Shown in pieces: positions 47,995 through 57,023 of a stretch of 64,000 nucleotides of DNA (position 1 is the first letter of the stretch; each line of letters begins with the position of its first letter). The position numbers and the translations under genes were made by a program. The notes under the pieces are model-generated. The model was given only the letters and a program-made list of their open reading frames with translations, did no database searches and was not told the DNA's origin. The DNA lies in NCBI RefSeq assembly GCF_029277985.1, contig NZ_CP119546.1:1798001-1862000 (forward strand). The letters run 5' to 3'. This DNA comes from Providencia stuartii (lineage in GTDB: Bacteria > Pseudomonadota > Gammaproteobacteria > Enterobacterales > Enterobacteriaceae).

Positions 47995-49824
47995 TTGAAC
48001 GGAGAATTGTTGTGGGTGTTAACCCTCCTGTTGATCGCAATTGTACTGTTCACCACAAACAAAATTCGGATGGATGTGGTGGCATTACTCGTTATAGTGG
48101 CCTTTGTTCTAAGTGATACTTTAACTTTAGAGCAAGCGACCGCGGGTTTTGCGGACCCTAACGTATTATTGATAGCGGCTTTATTTGTTATTGGTGATGG
48201 CTTAGTACGAACCGGTATCGCCTATCAAATGGGGGATTGGCTAGTACGAGTGGCTGGTAGCAGCGAAAGCAAGATGTTAGTTTTTTTAATGATCACCGTT
48301 GCTGGGCTTGGTGCCTTTATGAGCTCTACTGGTGTTGTCGCTATCTTTATTCCTGTCGTGCTGAGTGTTGCAGCACGAATGAAAATTTCTCCAAGTCGAT
48401 TAATGATGCCTTTAGGCTTTGCCGGCCTGATCAGCGGTATGATGACGTTGGTCGCAACACCACCGAATATGGTGGTTAACAGTGAGTTGGTCAGAGAAGG
48501 TATCAAAGGCTTTCAATTCTTTTCAATTACACCGATTGGTTTGGTGATTTTACTGGCCGGTATCGCGTATATGTGGGTTGCGCGCCGTTGGTTAGGTAGC
48601 AGTGAACCAGACAAACTTCCTGAGCGTTACCAACGTAGTTTCCGTGATTTGATTCGTGACTATAAATTAACGGGTAGGGCGCGTCGTCTGGCTATTCGTA
48701 AAGGTTCCCCCTTGATCGGACATTCTCTCGATGAACTACATTTGCGTTCTCGCTATGAAGCTAACGTCGTTGGGATTGAGCGTTGGCGTAAATTCCGCCG
48801 TGTTATGGTGAGTGCAACTGGTGGCACAGAACTTAGAGAGCAAGATGTATTGCTGGTGGACATTTCTGTGAGTGACGATGAACTACGTCAATTTTGTTTT
48901 GAGCAGAAATTAGAACCAATGATATTACGTGGTGATTACTTTTCAGATCAGTCCCGTGATGTTGGCATGGCTGAAGTTTCTATGAACCCTGACTCTGAAT
49001 TATTGGGTAAAAGCTTACGCGATATTAAGTTTCGTACTCGCTATGGCCTCAATGTGGTGGGGATTCGTCGTGATGGTAAAGCGATGGATGGTAAGCTCGT
49101 TGATGAACCTTTACGCCTTGGTGATATCTTATTAGTCATTGGGGATTGGAAATTAATTCGTATTTTATCAACCAAACCTCGTAATTTTATTGTATTGAAT
49201 CTGGCCGCAGAGGTTGAAGCCGTCGCTCCTGCTTCGTCACAAGCACCGCATGCTTTATTTTGTTTGGCCTTAATGGTTGCCATGATGGTCACTAATGAAA
49301 TTCCCAACTTTATTGCTGCATTAATTGCTTGTTTATTGATGGGAAAATTTCGTTGTATCGATATGGAAAGTGCTTATAAATCGATTCACTGGCCAAGTAT
49401 CATACTGATTGTCGGGATGATGCCATTTGCGCTAGCATTACAAAAAACTGGAGGGATCGCCTTAGCAGTAGATGCATTGATGGAAATAGCCGGTAATTTG
49501 GGACCACATGTGATGTTACTGTGTTTATTTATACTTTGTGCCTCTATAGGTTTGTTTATTTCAAATACCGCGACCGCTGTTTTAATGGCGCCTATCGCTA
49601 TCGCGGCAGCTCGTCAAATGGAAGTCTCTCCTTTACCCTTTGCTATGATTGTCGGTATTGCGGCTTCTGCTGCATTTATGACGCCTGTTTCCTCACCAGT
49701 CAACACATTAGTACTTGGCCCAGGAGGTTATAAATTCGGCGATTTCGTTAAAATAGGTGTTCCTTTCACGATAGTGGTAATGATAATCAGTGTATTGATT
49801 GTGCCTATTCTTTTTCCTTTCTAA
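47995..49824 (+). CDS. yfbS: SLC13/DASS-type transporter with two RCK_C domains (YfbS)
   Basis: A 609-residue inner-membrane transporter. An N-terminal membrane half (about residues 1-200) and a C-terminal membrane half (about 410-609) flank two TrkA_C (RCK_C)-like regulatory domains, one around 225-300 and one around 315-390. The layout is that of YfbS-type divalent anion:sodium symporters; the substrate is unknown. TTG start 47995 with AAAGGGG upstream. A hairpin terminator follows. Confidence 0.9.
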   Translation: MNGELLWVLTLLLIAIVLFTTNKIRMDVVALLVIVAFVLSDTLTLEQATAGFADPNVLLIAALFVIGDGLVRTGIAYQMGDWLVRVAGSSESKMLVFLMITVAGLGAFMSSTGVVAIFIPVVLSVAARMKISPSRLMMPLGFAGLISGMMTLVATPPNMVVNSELVREGIKGFQFFSITPIGLVILLAGIAYMWVARRWLGSSEPDKLPERYQRSFRDLIRDYKLTGRARRLAIRKGSPLIGHSLDELHLRSRYEANVVGIERWRKFRRVMVSATGGTELREQDVLLVDISVSDDELRQFCFEQKLEPMILRGDYFSDQSRDVGMAEVSMNPDSELLGKSLRDIKFRTRYGLNVVGIRRDGKAMDGKLVDEPLRLGDILLVIGDWKLIRILSTKPRNFIVLNLAAEVEAVAPASSQAPHALFCLALMVAMMVTNEIPNFIAALIACLLMGKFRCIDMESAYKSIHWPSIILIVGMMPFALALQKTGGIALAVDALMEIAGNLGPHVMLLCLFILCASIGLFISNTATAVLMAPIAIAAARQMEVSPLPFAMIVGIAASAAFMTPVSSPVNTLVLGPGGYKFGDFVKIGVPFTIVVMIISVLIVPILFPF

Positions 49825-49833
49825 TAATAATGA

Positions 49834-49861
49834 AGCCCTCTTAACGAGGGCTGCTAGTTTC
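49834..49861 (+). terminator. Intrinsic terminator after yfbS
   Basis: AGCCCTC (49834-49840) pairs with GAGGGCT (49846-49852) around a 5-base loop, followed by a T-containing stretch. Confidence 0.8.
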
Positions 49862-49967
49862 TTATATTAATGAAAAAACTTAATGTTTAACACCTTAAAG
49901 ATTTTCTCATCACCGGAGAAGGCGATATTCTCTATTGAAAATAAATAGCGATTCTACGGAGGGGAGA

Positions 49968-50384
49968 ATGAGAAATAGCGCACATAGACGAAATACCTAT
50001 TATGGGGAAGCGGATTTTGAAAATTTTTGGGGAGAGGAATTAAGTGAAGTAGTCATACGGCATCATGTAGAAAGCCATGCTATTTATAATAATAGCCGAC
50101 TATTAACTGAGAAGGTTTATCATGATATACCCGATAAAACAATATTAAAGAATGTGTTTTATTTTTTATATGAAATAGGAATAGATAATTCTTATGATTA
50201 TTGGTATGTCAAAATTAAGACTAAAAGTGGCAAAGTATATAAAACAAAAACTAATTTCTATTGTTCTATTAGAGAAAGTGACCATGGAAAAGTGATATTG
50301 GGCGTTAACGGTGAGTCGAGAAGACTGTATTTAGATTTTCCGAGTTCATCGAATTGTTCAACGGCCTTAAATGAAGCGGATTAA
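49968..50384 (+). CDS. Hypothetical protein, paralogue A of a flanking pair
   Basis: A 138-residue protein not recognised as a named family. It shares a pattern with the protein at 51224-51595: FENFWGEEL near the N-terminus, YDYWYVKIKTKSGKVYKTKT, NFYCSI, VILGVNG, and an SS-x-C-x-T end. No signal peptide or membrane helix is seen; the mix of short beta-type stretches suggests a small beta-sandwich. ATG 49968 follows a GGAGGGG site; an earlier TTG is less likely. The gene is A+T-rich and lies between yfbS and yfbR, a place with no such gene in E. coli. Confidence 0.7.
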   Translation: MRNSAHRRNTYYGEADFENFWGEELSEVVIRHHVESHAIYNNSRLLTEKVYHDIPDKTILKNVFYFLYEIGIDNSYDYWYVKIKTKSGKVYKTKTNFYCSIRESDHGKVILGVNGESRRLYLDFPSSSNCSTALNEAD

Positions 50385-50389
50385 ACAAA

Positions 50390-50418
50390 CAAAACTGGAA
50401 TGGTAAGACGCATTCCAG
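50390..50418 (-). terminator. Intrinsic terminator of yfbR (bidirectional)
   Basis: CTGGAATG (50395-50402) pairs with CATTCCAG (50411-50418); on the minus strand it is followed by TTTTGTTTG. It sits between convergent genes and may serve both. Confidence 0.75.
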
Positions 50419-50427
50419 CTTAGAAAG

Positions 50428-51009
50428 TTAATGACTAATTTCATCCAGTGAAAGTTTGAATCCCGGAACAAAAATGTCGATGAAATAATCCATTTCAGGG
50501 CTTTTTCTTTGCGCAAGAATTTTTTCAAGACGCTTTTTGGCTAATTTAAATTCACTATTTCCAGCGGATAATTCTTCTAGACATTTCAAGTAAGCACAGA
50601 GTGAGTCTGCTTGTTTTACTATACTATGTTCTTCATTTGACTGTAATTCTTCGATAAGCAGCGGTTTAAAATCTTCCTGTAATTCTTCAGGTAACATATC
50701 TAATAGCTTTTGCTGAGCAAATTGCTCGATTTTTTTATATTCATGGGCAATTTGTGAATTGTGATACTTAATCGGCGTTGGGAGATCGCCCGTAATCACT
50801 TCACTTGCGTCATGATACATGGCTAACAAGGCGATGCGCTCAGCATTGACATGACCACCAAACTTACGGTTTTTGATGATGGCCAGTGCGTGAGCGACCA
50901 TCGCTACCTGTAAACTGTGCTCTGAGACGTTTTCAGTGCGTACGTTACGCATGAGTGGCCAACGATGGATGAGTTTCATTCGTGCAAGGTGGGCAAAGAA
51001 GTAGCTCAT
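50428..51009 (-). CDS. yfbR: 5'-deoxynucleotidase YfbR
   Basis: A 193-residue HD-domain phosphohydrolase that dephosphorylates deoxyribonucleoside 5'-monophosphates. Metal-binding residues are visible in [17 protein letters not shown] (about residues 27-43), the HD pair in [16 protein letters not shown] (about 66-81) and a later Asp in [12 protein letters not shown]. The length matches E. coli YfbR. Flanked on both sides by the paralogous hypothetical genes. Confidence 0.94.
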   Translation of the reverse strand: MSYFFAHLARMKLIHRWPLMRNVRTENVSEHSLQVAMVAHALAIIKNRKFGGHVNAERIALLAMYHDASEVITGDLPTPIKYHNSQIAHEYKKIEQFAQQKLLDMLPEELQEDFKPLLIEELQSNEEHSIVKQADSLCAYLKCLEELSAGNSEFKLAKKRLEKILAQRKSPEMDYFIDIFVPGFKLSLDEISH

Positions 51010-51223
51010 ATAACCTCATTAAACAGGTAAAAAGGGAATTATAATATAGTTTATTTAAAATAGATATTGGTTTATTAAAGCTTAATAAGATGAAAATCAA
51101 ATCTAATTAATAATTAAAATGCTTTACGAATATCATCATTCATTTATTTTATTATTGTTTAAACGTGACACTGTTTAATCTCACGGAGTCAATTCATTGT
51201 TGTTAAATTAATGGAGGTAAATG

Positions 51224-51595
51224 ATGGGGGTTGAATTAGGCTGGAATTTGGGGTTTATCACATTTGAAAATTTTTGGCATGAAAAATTAAAATATGTGAG
51301 ATTATATCACACGACGGATAATGGTAAGCCAACAGATATGACACTGTATCATGTTGAACATGGTAGTATTATCAAAAAAGCAGGTTCATTTGAATATGAT
51401 GGTCAACTAAATTATTGGCGATTAGAAATTATTACAGAGAGAGGAGAGAAGTTTATAACAAAAAATAACTTCTATTGTACGATAACAGAAGAAGATGATC
51501 CGGAAGTTATTATCGGTGTTAATGGTGATGCAAGAACAATGTATGTTGCATTTTCTCACTCTAGTGGATGTAAAACTAAATTATTAAAAGTTTAA
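51224..51595 (+). CDS. Hypothetical protein, paralogue B of a flanking pair
   Basis: A 123-residue protein related to the product of 49968-50384. Shared positions are FENFWHEKL, LNYWRLEIITERGEKFITK, NNFYCTI, VIIGVNGDAR, MYVAF and the SSGCKTKL end. Unlike paralogue A it lacks the N-terminal extension. No signal peptide or membrane segment is seen and the function is unknown. ATG 51224 is 6 bases after GGAGG; ATG 51221 is 3 bases after it and less likely. Strongly A+T-rich. Confidence 0.7.
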   Translation: MGVELGWNLGFITFENFWHEKLKYVRLYHTTDNGKPTDMTLYHVEHGSIIKKAGSFEYDGQLNYWRLEIITERGEKFITKNNFYCTITEEDDPEVIIGVNGDARTMYVAFSHSSGCKTKLLKV

Positions 51596-51693
51596 TGATG
51601 TTAATTTAAATTGTTATAAAAATAAATCAATGGTGTAATACCAATCTAAAAAAGATAGCGAATGTTGAGTTCATAACAAATTAAAAATATCAT

Positions 51694-51724
51694 TTAAAGA
51701 GCCTCTATTATGGATGCTCTTTAA
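51694..51724 (+). terminator. Intrinsic terminator after paralogue B
   Basis: TTAAAGAGC (51694-51702) pairs with GCTCTTTAA (51716-51724), followed by T-rich sequence. Confidence 0.7.
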
Positions 51725-51820
51725 TTGCTTGTATATTTGTTTTTAATTATTGTTTGATCTGCGGTGATAAAAATCTATAATCAGCATAAACATTCTTAAT
51801 AAATAATAGTAGGGGACATC

Positions 51821-51889
51821 ATGAAATACTTTCCAATTATATTATTGCTGTTTTTCTTAGCTGCTGTTTATTTTATTTCCATTATCTAA
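51821..51889 (+). CDS. 22-residue hydrophobic micro-ORF
   Basis: An ATG at 51821 preceded by AGGGGA opens a 22-codon frame ending in TAA. The peptide is MKYFPIILLLFFLAAVYFIS followed by two isoleucines: a short basic start and one membrane-spanning hydrophobic stretch. This is the shape of small enterobacterial membrane peptides. No family is recognised. Expression is inferred from the ribosome site and hydrophobicity. The remaining parts of 51725-52088 show no other gene. Confidence 0.5.
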   Translation: MKYFPIILLLFFLAAVYFISII

Positions 51890-52088
51890 CGATTAGTCAT
51901 CAACAATCCATTTATGTGTATTGTCTTTTAAAGAATACCAATGAGAAAGATAGTACAATCATGATGAGATGATTTTAGATTGTTACTCAACATTATTTGA
52001 TGAGACGGGGCTCTTATTTGCTTTGATAGTGAGTGAGAGCTTGTTATTTATTATCCACTATTGCATTTGCTTATCGTGCTATTTGCCA

Positions 52089-52122
52089 TAAAAATGGCAA
52101 CTCCCTCACAAGAGGAAGTTGC
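52089..52122 (-). terminator. Intrinsic terminator of alaA
   Basis: On the minus strand GCAACT-CCTC pairs with GAGG-AGTTGC (52122-52112 with 52107-52097) around a 4-base loop, followed by CATTTTTATGG. Confidence 0.8.
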
Positions 52123-52136
52123 ACAGTCACTGTCCA

Positions 52137-53351
52137 TTACTGACGATAATTCTCGATAAAACGGCCAAATTTATTAATCGCCATTTCAAGATCATCTGCA
52201 TAAGGTAAGGTGACGATCCTAAAGTGGTCTGGCTCAGGCCAATTAAATGCCGTTCCTTGTACCAAAAGCACTTTTTCTTGTAGTAACAGATCAAGGATCA
52301 TTTTTTGGTCATCATGGATATTAAAGCGTTTAATATCAATTTTAGGGAACATATAAAGTGCCCCCTGTGGTTTGACACAAGAGACCCCAGGTATCTGATT
52401 AATTAGCTGCCATGCGCGCTCTCTTTGCTCATATAGACGACCACCAGGTTGAATAAATTCACTAATACTCTGATAGCCTCCCAAAGCGGTTTGAATAGCA
52501 TGCTGCATTGGAACGTTAGCGCACAAACGCATAGATGCTAACATTTCAAGTCCTTCGATATAGCTTTTAGCTTGTTGTTTTGGTCCGTTTAAGACCATCC
52601 AGCCTTGTCGGAAACCGGCTACACGATAGGTTTTTGATAAACCGTTAAAAGTGACAGTAAGTAAATCTGGAGCTAATGCGGCAATAGAGTGATGAACGGC
52701 ATTATCGTAAAGAATTTTGTCGTAAATTTCATCGGCGAAAATAATAAGGTTGTTCTGGCGAGCAATCTCAACAATTTCCAGTAGAAGCTCTTTGCTGTAG
52801 ACCGCGCCTGTCGGGTTATTTGGGTTGATAATCACGATACCCCGAGTACGAGGGCTGATTTTTTTACGAATATCGTCAATATCAGGCATCCACCCTTGTT
52901 GCTCATCACACATGTAATGTACGGCATTACCGCCAGACAGGGAAACCGCAGCTGTCCAAAGAGGGTAATCAGGTGCTGGAACCAGCATTTCATCGCCATT
53001 ATTGAGTAACGCTTGCATTGCTTGCACGATTAATTCAGAAACACCGTTACCGATATAGACATCTTCAACAGTCATTTCACGAATATCGCGTGCTTGATAA
53101 TGCTGAACAATCGCTTTACGCGCAGAATATAATCCTTTTGAATCACAATAACCCTGTGAGCTAGGGAGATTACGTAGCACATCTACCAAAATTTCATCAG
53201 GGGCTTCAAAACCAAATGGTGCCGGATTACCAATATTAAGCTTGAGAACTTTATTACCTTCTTCTTCTAAACGTTTTGCTTCTTTTAATACAGGCCCGCG
53301 TATGTCGTAGCAGACATTATCAAGCTTATTGGATTTCTTTACATTATTCAT
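52137..53351 (-). CDS. alaA: Alanine-synthesising transaminase AlaA
   Basis: A 404-residue PLP-dependent class I aminotransferase, close to E. coli AlaA (YfbQ), which makes alanine from pyruvate and glutamate. Conserved segments are VCYDIRGPVLKEAKRLEEEG near the N-terminus, NPNNPTGAVYS (about residues 171-181) and the PLP-Lys site NGLSKTYRVAGFRQGW (about 234-249). ATG 53351 is chosen, with a GAGAGAAAG site upstream; an ATG four codons earlier is also possible. Monocistronic with its own terminator. Confidence 0.94.
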   Translation of the reverse strand: MNNVKKSNKLDNVCYDIRGPVLKEAKRLEEEGNKVLKLNIGNPAPFGFEAPDEILVDVLRNLPSSQGYCDSKGLYSARKAIVQHYQARDIREMTVEDVYIGNGVSELIVQAMQALLNNGDEMLVPAPDYPLWTAAVSLSGGNAVHYMCDEQQGWMPDIDDIRKKISPRTRGIVIINPNNPTGAVYSKELLLEIVEIARQNNLIIFADEIYDKILYDNAVHHSIAALAPDLLTVTFNGLSKTYRVAGFRQGWMVLNGPKQQAKSYIEGLEMLASMRLCANVPMQHAIQTALGGYQSISEFIQPGGRLYEQRERAWQLINQIPGVSCVKPQGALYMFPKIDIKRFNIHDDQKMILDLLLQEKVLLVQGTAFNWPEPDHFRIVTLPYADDLEMAINKFGRFIENYRQ

Positions 53352-54119
53352 TCTTTCTCTCATTACCCTATTTGGGAAGACATAAGTAGGGGGAACTCCG
53401 GCTTAGCATCTACTCTACTCCTACCTCGGAAGCTTTTGAAGATAGTAGATAATTTTTGGTGTAAAAGGTTGGTTTATGTTGTAATCCAATTGTTGATATC
53501 TAAAGATATAACTTAGTTTGGGTTTTGCATTCAATTGTATCGGTTAATTTGGAATTTAATATTAACAATTGGGGCTGTTTTGGAGGAAAAAATATAAATA
53601 ATGTACAGATAAAGGCAAATCATAAAAACATTGTATCAAATTGTAAGATTGATGACGAAATTGGATGTATAGAAATAAAAATTCATAGATTTCCGCGGTT
53701 TTTTAACGAAAATAAGCTCTTTTTGTTAGCAATATTGATTATTCTAGTGAGAGAATAATGAATAAAAATGAAAGAATTTATCTTAATGCATTGAAATAAG
53801 GATATTTTTATCAAGTTGGGTGTATGTGTATAAAGGCGTTTACATTAAAATAATTGCAATTACATTAAATATGTTACTATTTAGAGGATGGCAAAAAAAG
53901 AAGGTTGTATTTGTGATTTCAATTAAATCGACTGTTTAAAAAGCTTTTTTTGTCATTTGGTGGTGCTTTCGTTTTTGGAGGTGCCTATTAAGATAAAGTG
54001 CAATAAATGCGAGTCTAAGGATTGATAAGCATTAAACAAGTTATTTAAGTTATTAAATAATCTGATCTCAGGGAGGAGAGCAGGAACACCAGGTATCATA
54101 AAATTATATAAGAGAATTC
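53352..54119. other. Long alaA/lrhA divergent spacer
   Basis: 768 bases, very A+T-rich, without a convincing gene. A small frame at 53525-53758 has a TTG start, no ribosome site and no family likeness. The part nearest alaA (53368-53450) is less A+T-rich with repeated CTACT/CTCC elements and may be an alaA leader. The rest probably carries the distant promoter and long leader that lrhA has in E. coli. Confidence 0.5.
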
Positions 54120-55052
54120 ATGATGATAAATTCCAATCGTCCAATAATGAACCTTGATCTGGATTTACTGAGGACATTTGTCGCAGTTGCCGATCTGAAT
54201 ACATTCGCCGCGGCAGCCGCTGCGGTATGTCGAACTCAGTCTGCTGTTAGTCAGCAAATGCAACGTTTAGAACAATTAGTTGGCCGTGAATTATTTGCTC
54301 GTCACGGTAGGAATAAGTTATTAACGGCTCATGGTTTACAATTGCTAGGTTACGCAAGACAGATCTTACGAGCTAATGATGATGCAACAGCATCATTGAC
54401 TTATAACGATGCAGAAGGTGAGCTGAGAATCGGTGCATCCGATGACACTGTTGATATCTTACTTCCATTCTTACTTAACCGTATCGCATCTATTTTCCCT
54501 CGCCTTGCGGTAGAAGTCCGAATCAAGCGTGCACACTTTATTGAGTCCATGCTAGATAGCCATGAAATCGATTTGGCGTTGACAACGGCACGTATTAGTC
54601 ACCATCCGAAAACAGCGCTCAGAACAGTTCCTGTGTTATGGCACAGTGCACCTGATTTCCAATTAAGAACAAATGAACCTATTCCCCTGGTGGTGATGGA
54701 TGAGACGAATCCATTCCGCAAATTGAGCACCGATGCTTTGGATGATGCGGGTCTTGCATGGCATGTCGCTTATGAAGCCGCATCGCTGCCAGCCGTGAGA
54801 GCAGCAGTCAATGCGGAAGTAGGGGTCACAGCACGTCCGATGGAAATGCAAAATGCGGATTTGCGTATTCTTGGTGAAGCTGACGGTTTACCTCGCTTAC
54901 CCGACATTCAGTATTGGTTATACAAAAATGCGGATGAGCAAAAGGATTTTGTCCTCACGGTGTTTAGTGCAATTGAGAACAAGAAAATTCCTTATGCTGT
55001 TGCACCCATGAATGATGAAGCCGTTGTAAATGAAAATGAAGGGGCATTTTAA
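54120..55052 (+). CDS. lrhA: LysR-type regulator LrhA
   Basis: A 310-residue LysR-family regulator. The N-terminal helix-turn-helix (about residues 13-72, LDLLRTFVAVADLNTFAAAA then RTQSAVSQQMQRLE) is almost identical to E. coli LrhA, while the C-terminal ligand-binding domain (about 95-295) is more diverged. LrhA/HexA proteins repress motility and virulence functions and affect RpoS. The gene lies upstream of the nuo operon, the conserved position. ATG 54120; a second Met follows at once. Confidence 0.92.
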   Translation: MMINSNRPIMNLDLDLLRTFVAVADLNTFAAAAAAVCRTQSAVSQQMQRLEQLVGRELFARHGRNKLLTAHGLQLLGYARQILRANDDATASLTYNDAEGELRIGASDDTVDILLPFLLNRIASIFPRLAVEVRIKRAHFIESMLDSHEIDLALTTARISHHPKTALRTVPVLWHSAPDFQLRTNEPIPLVVMDETNPFRKLSTDALDDAGLAWHVAYEAASLPAVRAAVNAEVGVTARPMEMQNADLRILGEADGLPRLPDIQYWLYKNADEQKDFVLTVFSAIENKKIPYAVAPMNDEAVVNENEGAF

Positions 55053-55101
55053 GCATTAATCATTATTGATGATTATTAAATGATTAATATGTACTCAAGA
55101 G

Positions 55102-55132
55102 AAAAGCCGCGAAAAATTCGCGGTTTTTTTTA
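55102..55132 (+). terminator. Intrinsic terminator after lrhA
   Basis: CCGCGAA (55107-55113) pairs with TTCGCGG (55117-55123) around AAA, followed by eight T. Confidence 0.9.
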
Positions 55133-55813
55133 GGCCCAAAAAGCCAAAAAAGAATAAAAAAAGAACGTATTAACCACTTAATAAGTATGGTTAAAAAGCA
55201 TGTAACGTGAAATAATTGTGATGTAGATGGCAGAACATGAATTTCGTTTTTTAGTTACGAAATTGTTATGTTGTTAACAATCATATTTTGCTGAATTGAT
55301 AAAATAGCGCTGCTGGGTCAGGCAGTTACTTGATTTAGTGAATAAAAAATCGTTAATATGACTTAGCCTAAATTTGAATATTCTGTAAACAGTATGCGCA
55401 TATTTTCAATAAAAATGTGCGCTAGATCAAAAAAAAAGAGCAAGTTTTCATCTGGTAAGACAGGTTTTTCCTGAGATAATAGTGTAGTAAAAGCGAATAA
55501 TCAGTTAGACTAGTCATTGTGTTTACTAGGTGTATTATCACACTGACACGTTTTAGCTGCTTTTGAGTACTTTTTGTTGCAATCTTGTTTTTTACTGGTT
55601 GGTGGATTGTAACAATTACGGGTTATTTTGCTTAATTTAAGCAAAGTAAATAGTCAGAGAGAGGACAAACCAAACGCAGTCTTCAGGCTGATTTTTATGT
55701 TTGGTGATGATTTTTGGTCTTTCTTCTCGGTTAACTGGGCAATTATGGTGCAATACTGCCGTGATGTTGATAAGAGCAGATTACGCACCATGTGTAATGA
55801 GTAAGCAACGAGT
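55133..55813 (+). promoter_or_regulatory. nuo operon control region
   Basis: About 680 bases, A+T-rich and gene-free, ahead of nuoA. Visible elements are the palindrome TTGTTAACAA (55271-55280) and a 19-base inverted repeat at 55627-55645 (TTTGCTTAA-T-TTAAGCAAA). In E. coli the nuo promoter region is also long and bound by ArcA, FNR, NarL, Fis and IHF; which of these act here cannot be read by eye. Confidence 0.5.
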
Positions 55814-56257
55814 ATGTCTGAATCTATCCTAGCGTTAGCCCACAACTGGGCCTTTGCGATATTCTTTGTCGGCGCCATCGCCCTTTGTTCGTTTATGTTG
55901 GTTGCTGGTCATTTTCTCGGCAGCCGTGCCAAAGCCAGAACAAAACATGTACCTTATGAATCAGGTATCGATTCAGTAGGTAGTGCCCGTCTTCGTATGT
56001 CAGCCAAATTCTATCTGGTTGCCATGTTCTTCGTTGTTTTCGATGTTGAAGCTATGTTCCTCTTTGCTTGGGCTGTCGCAGTCCGTGAAGTAGGTTGGTT
56101 GGGCTTTATCGAGGCAGCAATCTTCATTCTGGTATTGTTGGCGGGACTGTTTTACTTGATTCGCGTCGGTGCATTGGATTGGACTCCTGTCCGTTCACGT
56201 CGCGCAGTAAAAGGTCCTAGTGAAGTTATTAAAATCAGCAATCGTCATCCGCAGTAA
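55814..56257 (+). CDS. nuoA: NADH-quinone oxidoreductase subunit A
   Basis: A 147-residue complex I membrane subunit with three hydrophobic helices. Conserved loop [20 protein letters not shown] (about residues 47-66) lies near the quinone channel, and [17 protein letters not shown] forms helix 2 with its acidic residues. First gene of the nuo operon, 18 bases before nuoB. Confidence 0.96.
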   Translation: MSESILALAHNWAFAIFFVGAIALCSFMLVAGHFLGSRAKARTKHVPYESGIDSVGSARLRMSAKFYLVAMFFVVFDVEAMFLFAWAVAVREVGWLGFIEAAIFILVLLAGLFYLIRVGALDWTPVRSRRAVKGPSEVIKISNRHPQ

Positions 56258-56275
56258 AAAGCGAGGCATTATACA

Positions 56276-56950
56276 ATGGATTATACGCTCACCCGCATAG
56301 ATCCGAACGGTGAGAACGACCGTTACCCCCTGCAAACTCAAGAAATTGTAACAGATCCACTTGAGCAGCAAGTTAAAAACAGTGTTTACATGGGAAAACT
56401 TTCTCATGCGTTACATGATGTCGTTAACTGGGGACGTAAAAATTCTCTTTGGCCATATAACTTTGGTCTCTCATGTTGCTATGTTGAAATGGTAACGTCG
56501 TTCACAGCAGTTCATGACGTAGCCCGCTTTGGGGCAGAAGTACTCCGTGCTTCACCTCGTCAAGCCGACTTTATGGTCGTTGCAGGAACCTGCTTTACTA
56601 AAATGGCTCCGGTAATCCAGCGTCTTTATGATCAGATGTTGGAACCAAAATGGGTTATCTCCATGGGGGCATGCGCTAACTCTGGTGGTATGTATGACAT
56701 TTATTCCGTTGTTCAGGGAGTAGATAAGTTTATCCCTGTGGATGTCTACATTCCAGGCTGCCCACCACGTCCCGAAGCTTATATGCAAGCATTACTTCTA
56801 TTACAAGAATCTATCGGGAAAGAGCGTCGTCCGCTTTCGTGGGTTGTGGGTGACCAAGGGGTTTATCGTGCCAATATGCAATCAGAAAGAGAAAGAAAGC
56901 ACGGTGAACGTATTGCAGTGACTAACCTGCGTACCCCAGACGAAATTTAA
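56276..56950 (+). CDS. nuoB: NADH-quinone oxidoreductase subunit B
   Basis: A 224-residue complex I subunit that holds the terminal iron-sulfur cluster N2. The four ligands are visible as the tandem Cys pair in GLSCCYVEM (about residues 62-70), Cys in GTCFTKMAP and Cys in [10 protein letters not shown]. Peripheral arm, next to quinone. A GGCTTAAAGCC hairpin lies between its stop and nuoC. Confidence 0.97.
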   Translation: MDYTLTRIDPNGENDRYPLQTQEIVTDPLEQQVKNSVYMGKLSHALHDVVNWGRKNSLWPYNFGLSCCYVEMVTSFTAVHDVARFGAEVLRASPRQADFMVVAGTCFTKMAPVIQRLYDQMLEPKWVISMGACANSGGMYDIYSVVQGVDKFIPVDVYIPGCPPRPEAYMQALLLLQESIGKERRPLSWVVGDQGVYRANMQSERERKHGERIAVTNLRTPDEI

Positions 56951-57023
56951 GGCTTAAAGCCATACAGCGTAACAGAGCAATGTGTTGCGAAATAATAAAC
57001 CTGATCAAGCGTTATGGTGAAGA

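Noticed and set aside
53525..53758. 77-codon frame upstream of lrhA
   Set aside because: TTG start without a ribosome site, A+T-rich chance composition, no family likeness; treated as spacer.
52137..55052. Classical pathogenicity island boundary around lrhA/nuo
   Set aside because: Gene order alaA-lrhA-nuo is the conserved enterobacterial backbone; no integrase, tRNA or direct repeats are present.
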